A stretch of DNA of 64,000 bases from Marisa cornuarietis. Taxonomy: Eukaryota > Mollusca > Gastropoda > Architaenioglossa > Ampullariidae. Below the pieces are notes generated by a model. That model had not been told where the DNA came from, ran no database searches, and saw nothing but the letters and a program-made list of their open reading frames with translations. Positions 21,223-33,022 of the stretch are shown in pieces (position 1 is the stretch's first letter; every line of letters starts with the position of its first letter). The stretch is from positions 2,418,001-2,482,000 of the forward strand of contig SMMW01000559.1 of assembly GCA_004794655.1 (NCBI GenBank). Direction: 5' to 3'. A program made the translations under genes and the position numbers.

Positions 21223-24200
21223 GCGACACGTGTATTCAATAGAAAAAGCTGAACTGAAATTTTGTGTTAAATCGACAATAAAATCACAGTCTAAAGAGTC
21301 AACCCGGTCGACGGCACGTGTCGGACCAGTTGAAACTATACTCACAAATTTTTATAATTGAGACGAGGTAAAGCAAATATTACAGTAGGAGATTTCTGGG
21401 GTAGTGGACATTGATGGCCTCTTATTTATGCATTTAAACGTTAATGCTTCTCTCTCTCTCTTTCGTTTCCGTGTCTGACTTTTCATTCCTTCCTTCTTTC
21501 GTTCATTCATTGTGGTTTTTATATTTGCGTTTTCGTCAACAAAAAACAAACAAACAAACAAACGATGAATGCCTAAAGTTTCACTCGGCTCCCCCAGTCC
21601 AACATCGATTATTCAGCGCAAGAAACAGATAAAATTTGTCCATATCTGGACCAATCTTCCTAATCTTTTCAATCGCTGAAAAGCCCAGTTTGCTAGCCCT
21701 ATGATATTCGTCTGCAAGGGCAATGCTATGTTCAATTTGGGACTTCCGTTGCAGCACTAAATGGAGGCTTAGAGGAATATGAGAGTCTTCAAAGTTCGTT
21801 TTGTTCCGGATTGAAGGCGTCAATTTGCTGCTACCCGGCAACCCCAGACTAAGAAAAGGTCAGTTATGTAACAGCTGTCAAATTAAATATAATAGCACGG
21901 TATTATTATAATACACGTGGCTAGAGCAGAAAGAAAACGTTTTCCGCAGGCCGGACGATAAAAGAGATAAAAGTCGCCTTCATTTCTTGGGAAAGGCGCG
22001 CCAAGGATCATTGAAGACTTGCGCATCTTGCGATGGCAGTTCCGCCCAATGGCCAGATTTGCCAGGAATCCACTCAAAATGACAAAGCACAGTGCCTACT
22101 CTACTCAGTTTTATCAGTCGTCCTGTGGGAGTCTGGCTTCTTCCGATCTCTGCGATTCCTCATGTTCTTCTTTATCTCTTTGAACCTATATTTAGGCCCA
22201 GATGATGACTGTTCTCACGGGCGAGAGTGAGGTACTGTGTTCATGCCAATGATTTACAATAAGGAAAATATCTATCTGTACCAGCGATATTAAAGATTGA
22301 GTCTGCAGGAGTTGTCAGCCCCCGCAGTCTTGCTTTCGGGATGCACGTGTCATGCTTTTGGCCAAGATGCGAGAAAGAATTGCTGAAAGATGTATTATTG
22401 GGATCATTCAGCAATGACAGAGATGACAACAGGCAAAGTATATCTCCCTGAAGTCATGTAAATGTTATAAGGAGAGAGAGAGAGAGAGCTTGCGCACGGG
22501 TGTGTTCTAATAATGGTCCTAATAAAATTGTACAGGACATTGTCTTTTGTCTCACAGGAGTAGGTTTGCGCATTTTGCTCGGGACCATTTTTATGCATTT
22601 GTTTCCTTTGTCATAAAACGTTACACGTTACATTTACCAGTCGGAGCAAATTTTGACTACGAGTGCCCTAAGAATGAAAGAGAGAGAGATTGAGATGTGG
22701 CTTGCAGCATCACAGTGTTTATCTCCCCTTCATTGCAAACGGTCGCCAAGCTTCCCCTCTGCTCTTTGATCTGGCCCTTGAGCGCAATGAACGTTGACAG
22801 CCTGTCAGGCGGGGACATCCCCCGCACACTCTTACATACTACAGAGAGAGAGAGAGAGAGGGGAGGACAGGGTGGGGCAAGGGAGAGAGAGAGAGGATGG
22901 AGGTTGTGCACTTTATTGCTATCATTTTGTTCCCCATCTGTAGGCTAAGGACCCGCAGACCCGCAGAAAACAAATACGAGACAAAGCTGCAAACTCACTC
23001 AAATTTCAGATTGAAGTCTTCACCCACATTTGTAAGAATGATACTCCTTTTAAAAGATGGATACCACTTCTATCTTTTTCACGCGGGTTAAGCATCATCC
23101 TGTCAGACATGAAATTAAGCTCAACGTTTCTGGCAGGTCGGTTAATCCGTTATGATTAAAATATTTTCTTGTGAATGGACGCGTAGCCTATGGTTAACAT
23201 CTGATGTCAATGAAGATTGCGGTCAGCGCAAAAGTGTTAGTACTTTCTGATGAGGCGTTACTATAACAACCAGCATACGGGTGTGAAGTATTCATATCTC
23301 TTCATTAAATGCAGAAAAAAAATTGAGATGTTCAAAGACGTGTACGTGGCGACCGGAACAATGTTATTTTCTCGATGATTTTGAAAGGAGGGGGGAGGGC
23401 TTGATTTCATGTACTGAAAAGACCCAGTCAAATAGAAATCCATTTGAACTCGGATTTGCCTTTAAAAATAATTCATAATTCATAATTCAGAACATGTTTA
23501 TTATTGGCTGGTTCCTTTCCGGACTTTGTCCTGCTTGCTCCTAATCATGGTGGACACGACGCTTTCATTGGCTGGTCCTTTTGGGGAATTTTTGCTCTGC
23601 TCGCTTTACAAGAAGGACATGATTATCGTAAGCCGATGAAAGAAGTTATAAGCTGATTTGCTGCTGTTCTTCATCAACCTGCAGATCGATACCAGTTGTC
23701 GGAAGGACATGTGGCGCTGTATTCTCTATGCCAGCCTCACTATTTCCTGTTAAACAAGAAACTTGTATTCTTCTGACGTAAGATGCAAATCTGATCTTCA
23801 TGGTCCATTCAGATGTTAGCACACTCCCTCGCCATCTCGCCTGTGATGGCTGTAAGAGTGTTCATAATGTATACCAGTCTTCATTTAGGCCTCTAGAAGG
23901 TCTTTTTCACAATTTTAAAATTCTGATTACGAGGTAGCTAGCCCAAATCAAGCCTGACAGAATATTTTTTTTTATTAAATATTCCGAGATTTGTGTTACT
24001 CGTTACACATAAATAAATGAAGGAAGAAACCAGTTTCTAGAATGGACGTGTGATATCTTTTCGAAGCTCGCGAGAATGACTGTCAGAACATTAAAGGTCC
24101 ATAATCTGGAAATGGCGATAAGCGATGACAGATATCTCATAGAAACATGAACATGCTAATGACATTGCAGAGCTGAATTACCAGCGGACTGATGTAGCCT

Positions 24201-24589
24201 GATTTTAGGGCATAAACATGGTAAGACAGTAATTGTGTGTCTTGTGATAAACATCACCTAGTGACAAGCAGTGCTACTACGATGTAGGAGAGAAGGACAT
24301 AACTGTTTTGACAGCAGTATCTGTAGTTGGTCAAAGGTCTCTTCGGCTGAATTGCGCCGCAGATATTTTCACTAAGACGAGAGGTCAGGAAGTTCAGATG
24401 GGGTCATCGGTCAGGATACATGCGTGCTAAGGCCACAGCACTAGACAAATCTTTAAGCTTTGAAAAGAGACACACACAGAGAAAGAAATCAGAGAAAGAA
24501 ATCAGAGAAAAAAGAGAGAGAGAGAGATGTGTGAAGTTAATTGGTGTTTCAGGCAGAGCTTGTAACTAAGGCGATATCCCGGCAAAGCT
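21221..24589. other. Non-coding stretch with GA runs
   Basis: Short GA runs at 22470-22488, 22844-22860 and 24514-24527. A 60-bp degenerate direct duplication, each copy containing ATTGGCTGGT-C (inverted CCAAT), starts at 23504 and 23567. An 86-codon minus-strand frame at 21581-21841 has fairly natural composition but no recognised domain or clear splice site, so it is not called. Confidence 0.35.
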
Positions 24590-24715
24590 GACAGCCCTGT
24601 AAACAGATGTCACATGCAGAAAAAGAACAGCGTGCCCGAGACGAGATCTGAACCCAGGCCAGCCAGTCCTCATCGTATTAATGACAGGTGCCACCGGGCT
24701 GCCACTGTGAACCGT
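24590..24715 (-). mobile_element. tRNA-derived SINE, family A, copy 1
   Basis: On the minus strand: a tRNA-like head with a B-box-like GGGTTCAGATC, then CTCGGGCACGCTGTTCTT, then TGACATCTGTTTACAGGG. The copy at 35.6 kb shares the same order (ATCTGAACCCAGG and CAGCGTGCCCGAGACGA on the plus strand), and the copy at 54.0 kb shares the ACAGGG junction. This copy lacks an obvious 3' tail. Confidence 0.65.
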
Positions 24716-25911
24716 GTTCACGCACGCGGTAGGACGTGTGTTTTCGACTCTCGTTGTTGAACTTTGATATTTCCAGTAATATCGCTCTAATTATGACATA
24801 TCAACACCATAAAATAACACCGTAGGAAAGAGTGAGCCATGCTGATCAACACACTATCTTTTAGGATAATATGCGGCACGTTTCTGTTTTCTTGGCTTGG
24901 TAAAGCCTTTATACTAGTGTTTCTGATCTCAACTCTGTTACTCCAATGAGGGGATATTGAACTGAATCCTGGACCTTAACCCCCTGTGATGAGAGCCTGA
25001 CCACCGCATGGGCCACACCTTAAAGGTGGGCAACAATAGTTTTCTCCACAATCCGCTTTAGACCTGCTCTAGAAGGAAATTTCACTCTAATGATAAATTA
25101 CTCCTACGAGTATACTTGAGTTATTCATTTGTAATTACTGGATGATTAAAAAGTAGGAAAGATAAATAAACAAGGATTAAAAAAACAAATAAATCACAGT
25201 TGATGAGAACGAAACTAGCTAAATAAACAAATAACATCTGGACTATCTTGCAATGAAGGATTCTGTGATATATCAAAATATTTAGGTCTCGTGAAGGTTA
25301 AGTAAGGTAACATTTCTGCGCCTTTCATTACTATAAAAAATATTAGCATACCTTTCATGCAGCTTTTAAAATAATCCTAAAATATCTTGCATTAATTATA
25401 CAGTCACTCATTGCGCTGTTTTTAAATAAATCGGCGAGGATTTGCTGGTTTCCCACTTTCATATATCTTTAATATGTAGCATCGTTATTTGGATTTAAGC
25501 AGATATAATAGAACAAAGAAATTCCTAGATGCTGCTAGAGAATGAGAAATGTCATAATACACAGAAGGAGAAGAGAAGTATGCCGGAGGCGAACAAGTCT
25601 GACCTACGGATGGTGAGCGAGAAAGGAAATTGGCTCACGTGACCGATGCCAGGGTTTACATTGTCGGCCACTTGCGAGGTTCAAGACCGAATTTTGCTCA
25701 CACTGCTATTTATAGCCTTGTGTGCAGAGATTTGGACTTTCACATCCATTTGTGACTGTCCCTGTCTGCCGTCTGCTAACAAGAACATTAGGACTGGTTA
25801 AACATGGCGGGACGCTCAGAGACTACCAGCCAGACTCGACCTCCTAATATCTTATAACCAGCATCAGGAACTGAGGTTTAGAGAGGGTGTGCGGGATATC
25901 GAGAATCAAGG
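24716..25911. other. Non-coding AT-rich stretch
   Basis: No supported gene. A weak tRNA-like stretch on the minus strand near 24955-25020 (GGATTCAGTTC as B box) may be a further decayed SINE. Confidence 0.3.
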
Positions 25912-26530
25912 GTACTGTGTGTCGTGGTGATGGTGATGGTGGTGGTCATGCTCAAGTGTGCTCCCAGATACTGTGTGTCGTGGTGATGGTGATGGTGATG
26001 GTGATGGTGATGGTGGTGGTCATGCTCAAGTGTGCTCCCAGATACTGTGTGTCGTGGTGATGGTGATGGTGATGGTGGTGGTCATGCTCAAGTGTGCTCC
26101 CAGATACTGTGTGTCGTGGTGATGGTGATGGTGATGGTGGTGGTTATGCTCAAGTGTGCTCCCAGATACTGTGTGTCGTGGTGATGGTGATGGTGGTGGT
26201 CATGCTCAAGTGTGCTCCCAGATACTGTGTGTCGTGGTGATGGTGATGGTGATGGTGGTGGTTATTCTCAAGTGTGCTCCCAGATACTGTGTGTCGTGGT
26301 GATGGTGATGGTGGTGGTTATGCTCAAGTGTGCTCCCAGATACTGTGTGTCGTGGTGATGGTGATGGTGGTGGTTATGCTCAAGTGTGCTCCCAGATACT
26401 GTGTGTCTGGGCGATGGTGATGGTGGTGATTATTATGCTCAAGTGTGCTCCCAGATACTGTGTGTCGGGGCGATGGTGATGGTGGTGATTATTATGCTCA
26501 AGTGTGCTCCCAGATACTGCGAGTCGTGGC
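25912..26530. repeat. Minisatellite, about 56-bp unit with nested GGTGAT repeats
   Basis: Ten or eleven copies of a unit containing ATACTGTGTGTCGTGGTGAT and CTCAAGTGTGCTCCCAG. Within each unit the number of GGTGAT hexamers varies from one to several, so unit length varies between about 56 and 73 bp. The last three units have drifted (CTGGGCGATGG and ATTATTATGC variants). Confidence 0.95.
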
Positions 26531-27636
26531 GATGGTGGTGCAGGCTGAGTATGCGTGCATGAATTCATGTAATGTCGTGTTTATGTCGGTGTGAAAGACA
26601 TATCTGTGTGTAACCTGCGGAAAAACTGAGAATCTACAAATACATTTTTCTATTCTAAAAAACCAATCTAGCTCACCATTATCCTAAACATCACGAAGCA
26701 GCGAGTCTGATCAACAGAAGACCCCACCACACACGAACACAATTAATTATAGATCGCGAAGCCTAGAAAAGTTTTGATAAAACTCAAAAGTGAAGCGTAG
26801 ACTTTGATTAAAAAATATATTAGAACCACAAACAAATAAGATTTACTTCTTCACTTATTGTACTCTAAGGGCAAAGAGGTTGTGACCCAATGACACCAAC
26901 AAGTCAGATGGGGGGGGGACAGTTTTTTCTTCGTCTTCTGTTCTTTGTTCCTTCCTTATTTCTCTTTCCTTCGTCGTCTTTGTTATCAAACTGTCTTCCC
27001 CTGCTTCTCGTTTAAACAAAGGCTCACGCGCACTCATTACACGTGGTTGACCCACACGGGGGCCACTTCGGGGTTACCACAGAAATCACAGGGACATACA
27101 TATTAACATAGACGTGCAGTCTTTGTCTCTCTCTTCTTGTTCTACATCGAGCTGTTGCTTTCAGTCTTCTCTTCCCTGTCAGTACTTCCCCACCCCTGAC
27201 CTTCTAGGTACAGGTAAAAGAAAATTGCCTGGTTACAAAGAAAACCATTCTTTCGTGAATGTCGACAAACATTTATTGTTCATCTGCTATCTCGGTCAAG
27301 CAAAGAACATCATCCAAAGCGGAGGCGACTTTGAGAACCTGAGGGTCGAGGAACCCAGATGTCAAGGTCAGAATTTTATTAGGTTTACCGAGAAAGAGGG
27401 TTTACAAGCCCCACGGGAAACGAACTGTCAGGGACAAAATGTAATCATACCTAATGGAAGTTGAAAGTAAAGAGAGCGTTGGGAAATTAGAAGTAAACTT
27501 TGAAACTCTGTAATGTTCCCGTTCCCAGATGAACAGTAATGGATAGCGCCTGTGGTCAGGTGAAAAGGCAACAAAGTTTCTAGACTCAACAAGACAAAGA
27601 TACACTGATATGGAGGCAGACAGTGTACTAGTGTAC
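26531..27636. other. Non-coding stretch
   Basis: No supported gene. The segment 26841-26880 recurs with an insertion at 30108-30155, so it is part of a dispersed repeat. The 116-codon plus-strand frame at 27114-27464 has no recognisable domain. Confidence 0.35.
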
Positions 27637-27637
27637 A

Positions 27638-27705
<68 letters not shown>

Positions 27706-27706
27706 A
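27637..27706. repeat. (GAAA)n microsatellite
   Basis: About 17 GAAA units. The minus-strand FLSF-repeat frame there is an artefact. Confidence 0.95.
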
Positions 27707-30398
27707 TTTAAAAATCACGACAGCCCCACATAAAAAGACAGAAATACTGAGAGAAATAAAGAGAGAATCAAAGAAGCTAGAGAAAGCACTAGCATTTATT
27801 CCGCATGGAACCTCGGTAATCCAGATGACAACGGATGAAGTGAAGTATGGAAGCCAGGGACATAAGCATATTAATATTATGAAAGTTCTCAAGCACATCA
27901 ACAAGAAAAGATAAATAAGTAAACAGAGGAGAGAAATCTTTCATTGCACTCTCTGTGTATTTTTGTCTCTATCCTTTTCTGTTTCTGTCATCTGTTTCCT
28001 TTTCCGACTGTTTGATATCTGCCGCATCACTTTGTTTCCTGCCTTTGTTTGCTGTCTGTGGGGACACTGGATGTGCAGAGAGCAGCAAACATGGTGCATC
28101 AAGCTTTTACAACATCACAGCTGGGATCACTAGCTTAATTAAATTGTAGGATGAGGCGTCTACCCACAAAACATCAAAAGTCAAAGATAAATAAGCGGCT
28201 GTTTGTGAAAGACTAGACCACTGCGCCTAATTGAGCAATTTGTGGGATCAAAGAGATAGAAACCCTACAACGTGAAGGATCTGTCTCTTCCACCCTCTAA
28301 CCTCCCACACGTGTTTTGAACTCTTAGAAGGTAAAGATTATCTCTTGAATGCCATACCTGACTAGGTTACAGTGTCCAGGGATGTACTTGGTACACTAAT
28401 GTCGCCAACTGTCAACCAAGTTATACAGCGAGTGTTGGCCAATGTATTCTTGTTCTGAGCGCATTCAGAAATAACCGTCTTTGCTTCATAGTTTTTCCCA
28501 CCCTCCACCAATCGTTAAATCCTGTGATTTAAGTCTGTAAAGTGTATGTCTACCCGAAAAGTAGCTGTCCTTTACAAACACCTATGGGTGCCATTCAGCA
28601 AGTCCTCGCGAAGACTATTCTCAAACTTCCCGAAGCCACTGCAACAAATGAAAAAGAAAGAGGGTAAAACCTAGATGACAAGTTTCCACAGCAGGTGAAA
28701 AGTGTTTCATTTGCTTTACTATGGTGCCATACTTCTTGAATCTTAAAACATCCCCGCCAATGTTTTTATCAAGCACAAACCACAGACGCCCCTACAAGCA
28801 AGCCCTGCGTGCTTACAGAACGACAGCACCACCTCTGTCCTCTCTGACAGGTGAAGCGCAAACCACAGAGACCTACCTCACAAACAAATACGACTCAAGA
28901 CCAAAGATCAACATCTTGTGATGAGTGAGCCACGTGATGTTGACAGTGACAGATCGAACAAGATCAAATTCCTTCTCCGTTGTCTAGTGCAGAATCCCCT
29001 TGGCAACAGGGTCCTGAGACAGGCGTGTCCTTACTGCGGCCAGTCGACAGGGCAAACATGCTGGCAGATATTCGTTAGGCAATTAGCCTTCTGTGTGCCA
29101 TTAGTTGTGGTGTCTCCGGGAGAGCAGACGTCAAGAGCCATCTACTACCAGCCGACAACTTTGAACTTTTAGAATCAGAAGCGATGGTAGAAGAGATAAT
29201 TTGGACAAAAACGAAAAAGGCTGGATTCAAACGAGTGGCTAACGACATGAAAGGCGTCCAAAATGCCATTCAGCCGGGATTGACTGTAAGAATGTCACAT
29301 CTAAAGACAAAATGTGCGGGTAGTTCTATGTTCTGCTCATTAATTGATTCAGTTGCAACGAAGGTGACGGTTTTAAAGGTTGTGGGTGATCGTTATCAAG
29401 TTTATGGTTATCATCACTGGGGGTGGGCGGGTAGCATAATCACTACTACAAAAGATTCTGAACATGAAAGTACTTGCTCGTCAGTTTTATACCAGTGTGG
29501 TGGAGCATACTTCCTCCAACTGGGTACCTGACTATCTAGAGGATTAAACGTGAGGCAGCCAGAGAGACGAGATGATCACCTAGCAAAAACTGGCCCCTAG
29601 GTAAGGGTTGGCTTCCCTCGCTTACTACCCTAAGGTCAAGGTATTGCTTTTACCTTTTAATACTTAAAAGAGATGAGCTCTGAGAAGATAACAGCTAGTA
29701 GTTGAAGACCAAGAAAGAAGTATCACAGAAAGACACAAAGCAGACACAATTCTATGAAAAATACACAGATGGCGATACTGCGTGTGGTAAAGCTTTCCCT
29801 TCTCACACCCGGTTACTGATTTTTCGGTATGCTGATCAATAAACACAGAGTGACAGACATAAACCTATCTGTCTATACTGATTACAACCCCTCACCCACG
29901 GAATGTTTAACAGAACACAGGAACATTCTTAGAAAGATAACAAAATCGTGATTCTCAAACTAACCTAAACCGTCGCGAAATCGCACCAATTTTCTAATTT
30001 TAACATTTACCAGTAATTACATTTTTCTTTTCACACATGTCATTCATTTGGGGGTCTCTATTCTCTGTTTCTATGACATTCTATAGAGTCTCCTGCGTGT
30101 TCTGGATTTACTTCTTCATTTAGAAATGTCACTTATTGTGCTCTTAGGGCAAAGAGCTGAGCGAAATGGCTGACAAGATAAGAATATTGCAAGAGGGAAC
30201 AACCTCAGCTTTGGGCCTTTGGAAAACTCACAGCAGTAAAAATTGATGAAGACAAATCCCCAGAGGTCTTTATTTACATGTTGTCCAGGGGCTCAATTTT
30301 CTTATTTCCTAGACTGGAAACGAGGAAAAGAGGGGTAGCTTGTAGAGTCCATTGACGAAAACGCTTCTGATCCTCAGAAATTCTGGTTGTGAAGGGTA
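27707..30398. other. Non-coding stretch with short open frames
   Basis: Plus-strand open frames at 28721-28921, 28918-29172 and 29184-29531 follow one another. They share no recognisable domain and lack good splice sites, so they are not called as genes. Otherwise unique-looking AT-rich DNA. Confidence 0.3.
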
Positions 30399-30760
30399 AA
30401 ACTCGTGACTAGAGGAGATAGTGACAAATGGAACTCGGCCGAAAGGGGATAGTAACAAGTGGAACTCGTGACTAGTGGGATGGTGACAAATAGAACTAGT
30501 GACTAGTGGGGAGTTTAGTGAGAAGTGGAATTTGTAACTTGTGGGGATAGTGACAAGTGGAACTCGTGACTAGTGAGATGGTGACAAGTGGAACTCGTAA
30601 CTGGTGGGATGGTGACAAGTAGAACTAGTGACTAGGGGGGATAGTAACAAGTGGAACTTGTAACTAGTGTGGATAGTGACAAATGGAACTAGTTATAAAT
30701 GAGGACAGTGACAAGCAAAACTCGTGACTAATAGGATAGTGACAAGGGAAAGTGTGAAAC
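30399..30760. repeat. Minisatellite, about 31-bp unit
   Basis: Around eleven imperfect copies built from GTGACAAGTGGAACTCGTGA and CTAGTGGGATG, with many substitutions and small indels, so it is an older array than those at 36.6 and 38.4 kb. Confidence 0.88.
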
Positions 30761-31512
30761 TTATGACTACTTCAGAGCCTGAAGACAGATGGTTTTACTT
30801 CCTCAGGACTGGCTGCTTTAGGACGGTGCACCTTATGAAGCTGTCCACACACCTCCTCCTCTGTACTCTCATGAAAATCCTCCACACCCCTATCCTCTTT
30901 TATAGCATTATATGGCTGAAACACCACGAGACAACCTCCTCCTGCTAGTCATACCCGCAGACTCAATCCCAAAACGATTTTAACACAGCGCCTGAAGTCG
31001 GCCTCAGATTGTGAAGTAAACTACTGTGTCAATAAACTCTATTATTAATAACAACATAAATAAACAACAGAAACTTTCCTACTAAAAGTTTCGCTTTCGA
31101 AACGTTCAGTAAAGAAAACGATGACAAGTAATAAGCTCAAGTATGAGACGAGAGACAAGAACTTTGTTATAAAGGTTAAGTGAATATTTTAATCTTCCTA
31201 CCGCTATATTCAGAACTAAAAGGAAGTACCCCAAAAAAGCAGACCAATGACCAGTCAATCTTATTTAGAAGACATGAAGAGAAGTTTCCTTGTGCTGTAG
31301 TTCCTGCTAAATGAATACACGGTAGAATGTAATGTAGTAATAGTGTGTTCTACAGTGTGCTCGCCAACGATTTCTATAAATAAAGACGACTTTTTTCTCT
31401 GAGAAAGTTTTGAGGATAAGGAAAACATTTCCTCTAAGAAACTATACAATAGCGGATTAATTGATTAACTGCACGAATGTTTTTGAGAGACTGTTATTCC
31501 TCAAAATGACAC

Positions 31513-31708
31513 CACGGACGTGTATAGGTGGATTGCTGTCTTGTCTGCCGAGACCAACGCTGAGCCTCTTGCGAAGTTCTCCGCTGTTAGTCTCGGCGAG
31601 CCTTAACAATGAATGTGAATAAACCGGAAGCTATTTCGTAAGCAGCCTCGTTCTATGACTTCATTGAAAAAAAATCGTCTGCAAGCAGTCCAGTAATACA
31701 AGTCCGTG
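31513..31708 (-). mobile_element. Non-autonomous DNA transposon (MITE), copy B, with target-site duplication
   Basis: A 196-bp element related to 7309-7556. The ends are inverted repeats: CACGGACGTGTATAGGTGGA on the left, and on the right the inverse of CACGGACTTGTATTACTGGA. A perfect direct repeat, ATGACAC, flanks it at 31506-31512 and 31709-31715, which defines the ends exactly. A 7-bp (or imperfect 8-bp) target duplication and a C-A start would be compatible with a hAT-like origin, but the superfamily is not established. Confidence 0.8.
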
Positions 31709-31807
31709 ATGACACTTCTTAAGGCCGGCAGCACGAAGACATTTAAACAACACTACTGACATCTTTAAACAACAGAAAAAAGTCGTTAAAAGTGATTTTC
31801 ACGTTTC

Positions 31808-32042
31808 TCAAGTCCCGGTCATAAGGGTCTGACAAGGTTTCAGACACGCAACTCTGCGAAAGACTGGCTTTGTTTTAGAGCAAGTCCCTAGGGGGACAAA
31901 GCCTTTGCGGGTCAGTTCACATTTTTTCCCCGAGACTTTCGGAAGATTGTCCCAGGCATCCGCAGTAACACAGCTTACACTCACATCACACGCTCCGACA
32001 ACGCCGAATACATCAGGTTGCCATAGCCTGTAAGCTGTCAAT
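31808..32042 (-). CDS. Candidate 3'-terminal exon of a small cysteine-rich protein
   Basis: On the minus strand a strong 3' splice site (AACTTTTCTTGCAG) opens into 77 codons ending in TGA. Six cysteines are spaced C-x5-C-x16-C-x12-C-x11-C-x3-C, and the C-terminal part contains VFRRVACLKPC. The pattern suggests a disulfide-stabilised extracellular domain. I do not recognise the family, and I found no upstream exon or polyadenylation signal close by. The MITE copy B lies just 100 bp downstream. Chance is still a real possibility. Confidence 0.32.
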
Positions 32043-32974
32043 CTGCAAGAAAAGTTTTAGCTAATTTTGAGCGAAACTTGATCAGATCACTGAGACGAGG
32101 AGGAACTTGCGAAGAAAGATTTCGACCGATGTCGGACTGGAATCTTCATAGCCAAAGATCGGACTAGTGATTAATAACCCAGTTCAATTTGTCGCGCCGT
32201 GTGAAGAGTGCTTAAGGCCGTCACTCCGCCTTCATCGCCCGAGGCTGCGCCGTTGCTGATGTCGATTAGTGACGAGTCACATGCTGGCACGTGACGAGGT
32301 CAGGGAGGTCTACCACGTGTTAGGAGGTTTCAAGTCTCATTTCACTCCTTCACCCTCTGGGAGGAATGGTTATTGTTAGCATAAAATCTGTAAACTTGAA
32401 AACATTCTTTCTACGGAGTGTGTGTGTGTGTGTGTGCTGATGGGGAGTGTGTGGATGTATGAGAGAGAGAGAGAAAAAGTGCGTGGGCGTGTGTTAATAA
32501 ATCAGGTGAAGACAACACATGATATATGTAGGAGTGTCAATGAAAAATCAGCAAGTGTGATACAGTCAATAACATATGCATCTAGTTGATTAACTGAGAA
32601 TAAACATGAAAATAACATCAAAGAACCATGAAATAAACACGACATAAACATGTAAATCAGAACTTAACTAAAACACATACACACAAGAGCATGGACCAAG
32701 ACCCCACCCCGCATTCACAACACACGTCTAAAATAACCGAGTTTTCAGTCTTTCGCTTCTCCTTAAGACTGAATGCTGGCATAAAGCACGGATTTCCTTC
32801 AGACTGAGCGAGTTTACTGCAGTGGAAGAGGAACAAATAACTATCCGCTACACTACACTGCTCCCCATTTTTTTTACGAGGACAATACGTTCCAAGGCCC
32901 AGCGCGTAAAAATGAGCACGTGAACTTTGACTTCATGTAAAAAGCGGGATTTCTGCATGTACTAGTGTTTTATG

Positions 32975-33022
<48 letters not shown>

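Noticed and set aside
21581..21841. 86-codon minus-strand open frame with natural composition
   Set aside because: No known domain, and the neighbouring splice signals are weak; kept only as a remark.
28721..29531. Three successive plus-strand open frames as one gene
   Set aside because: No domain, no consistent splice sites between them and no similarity among them that I could recognise.
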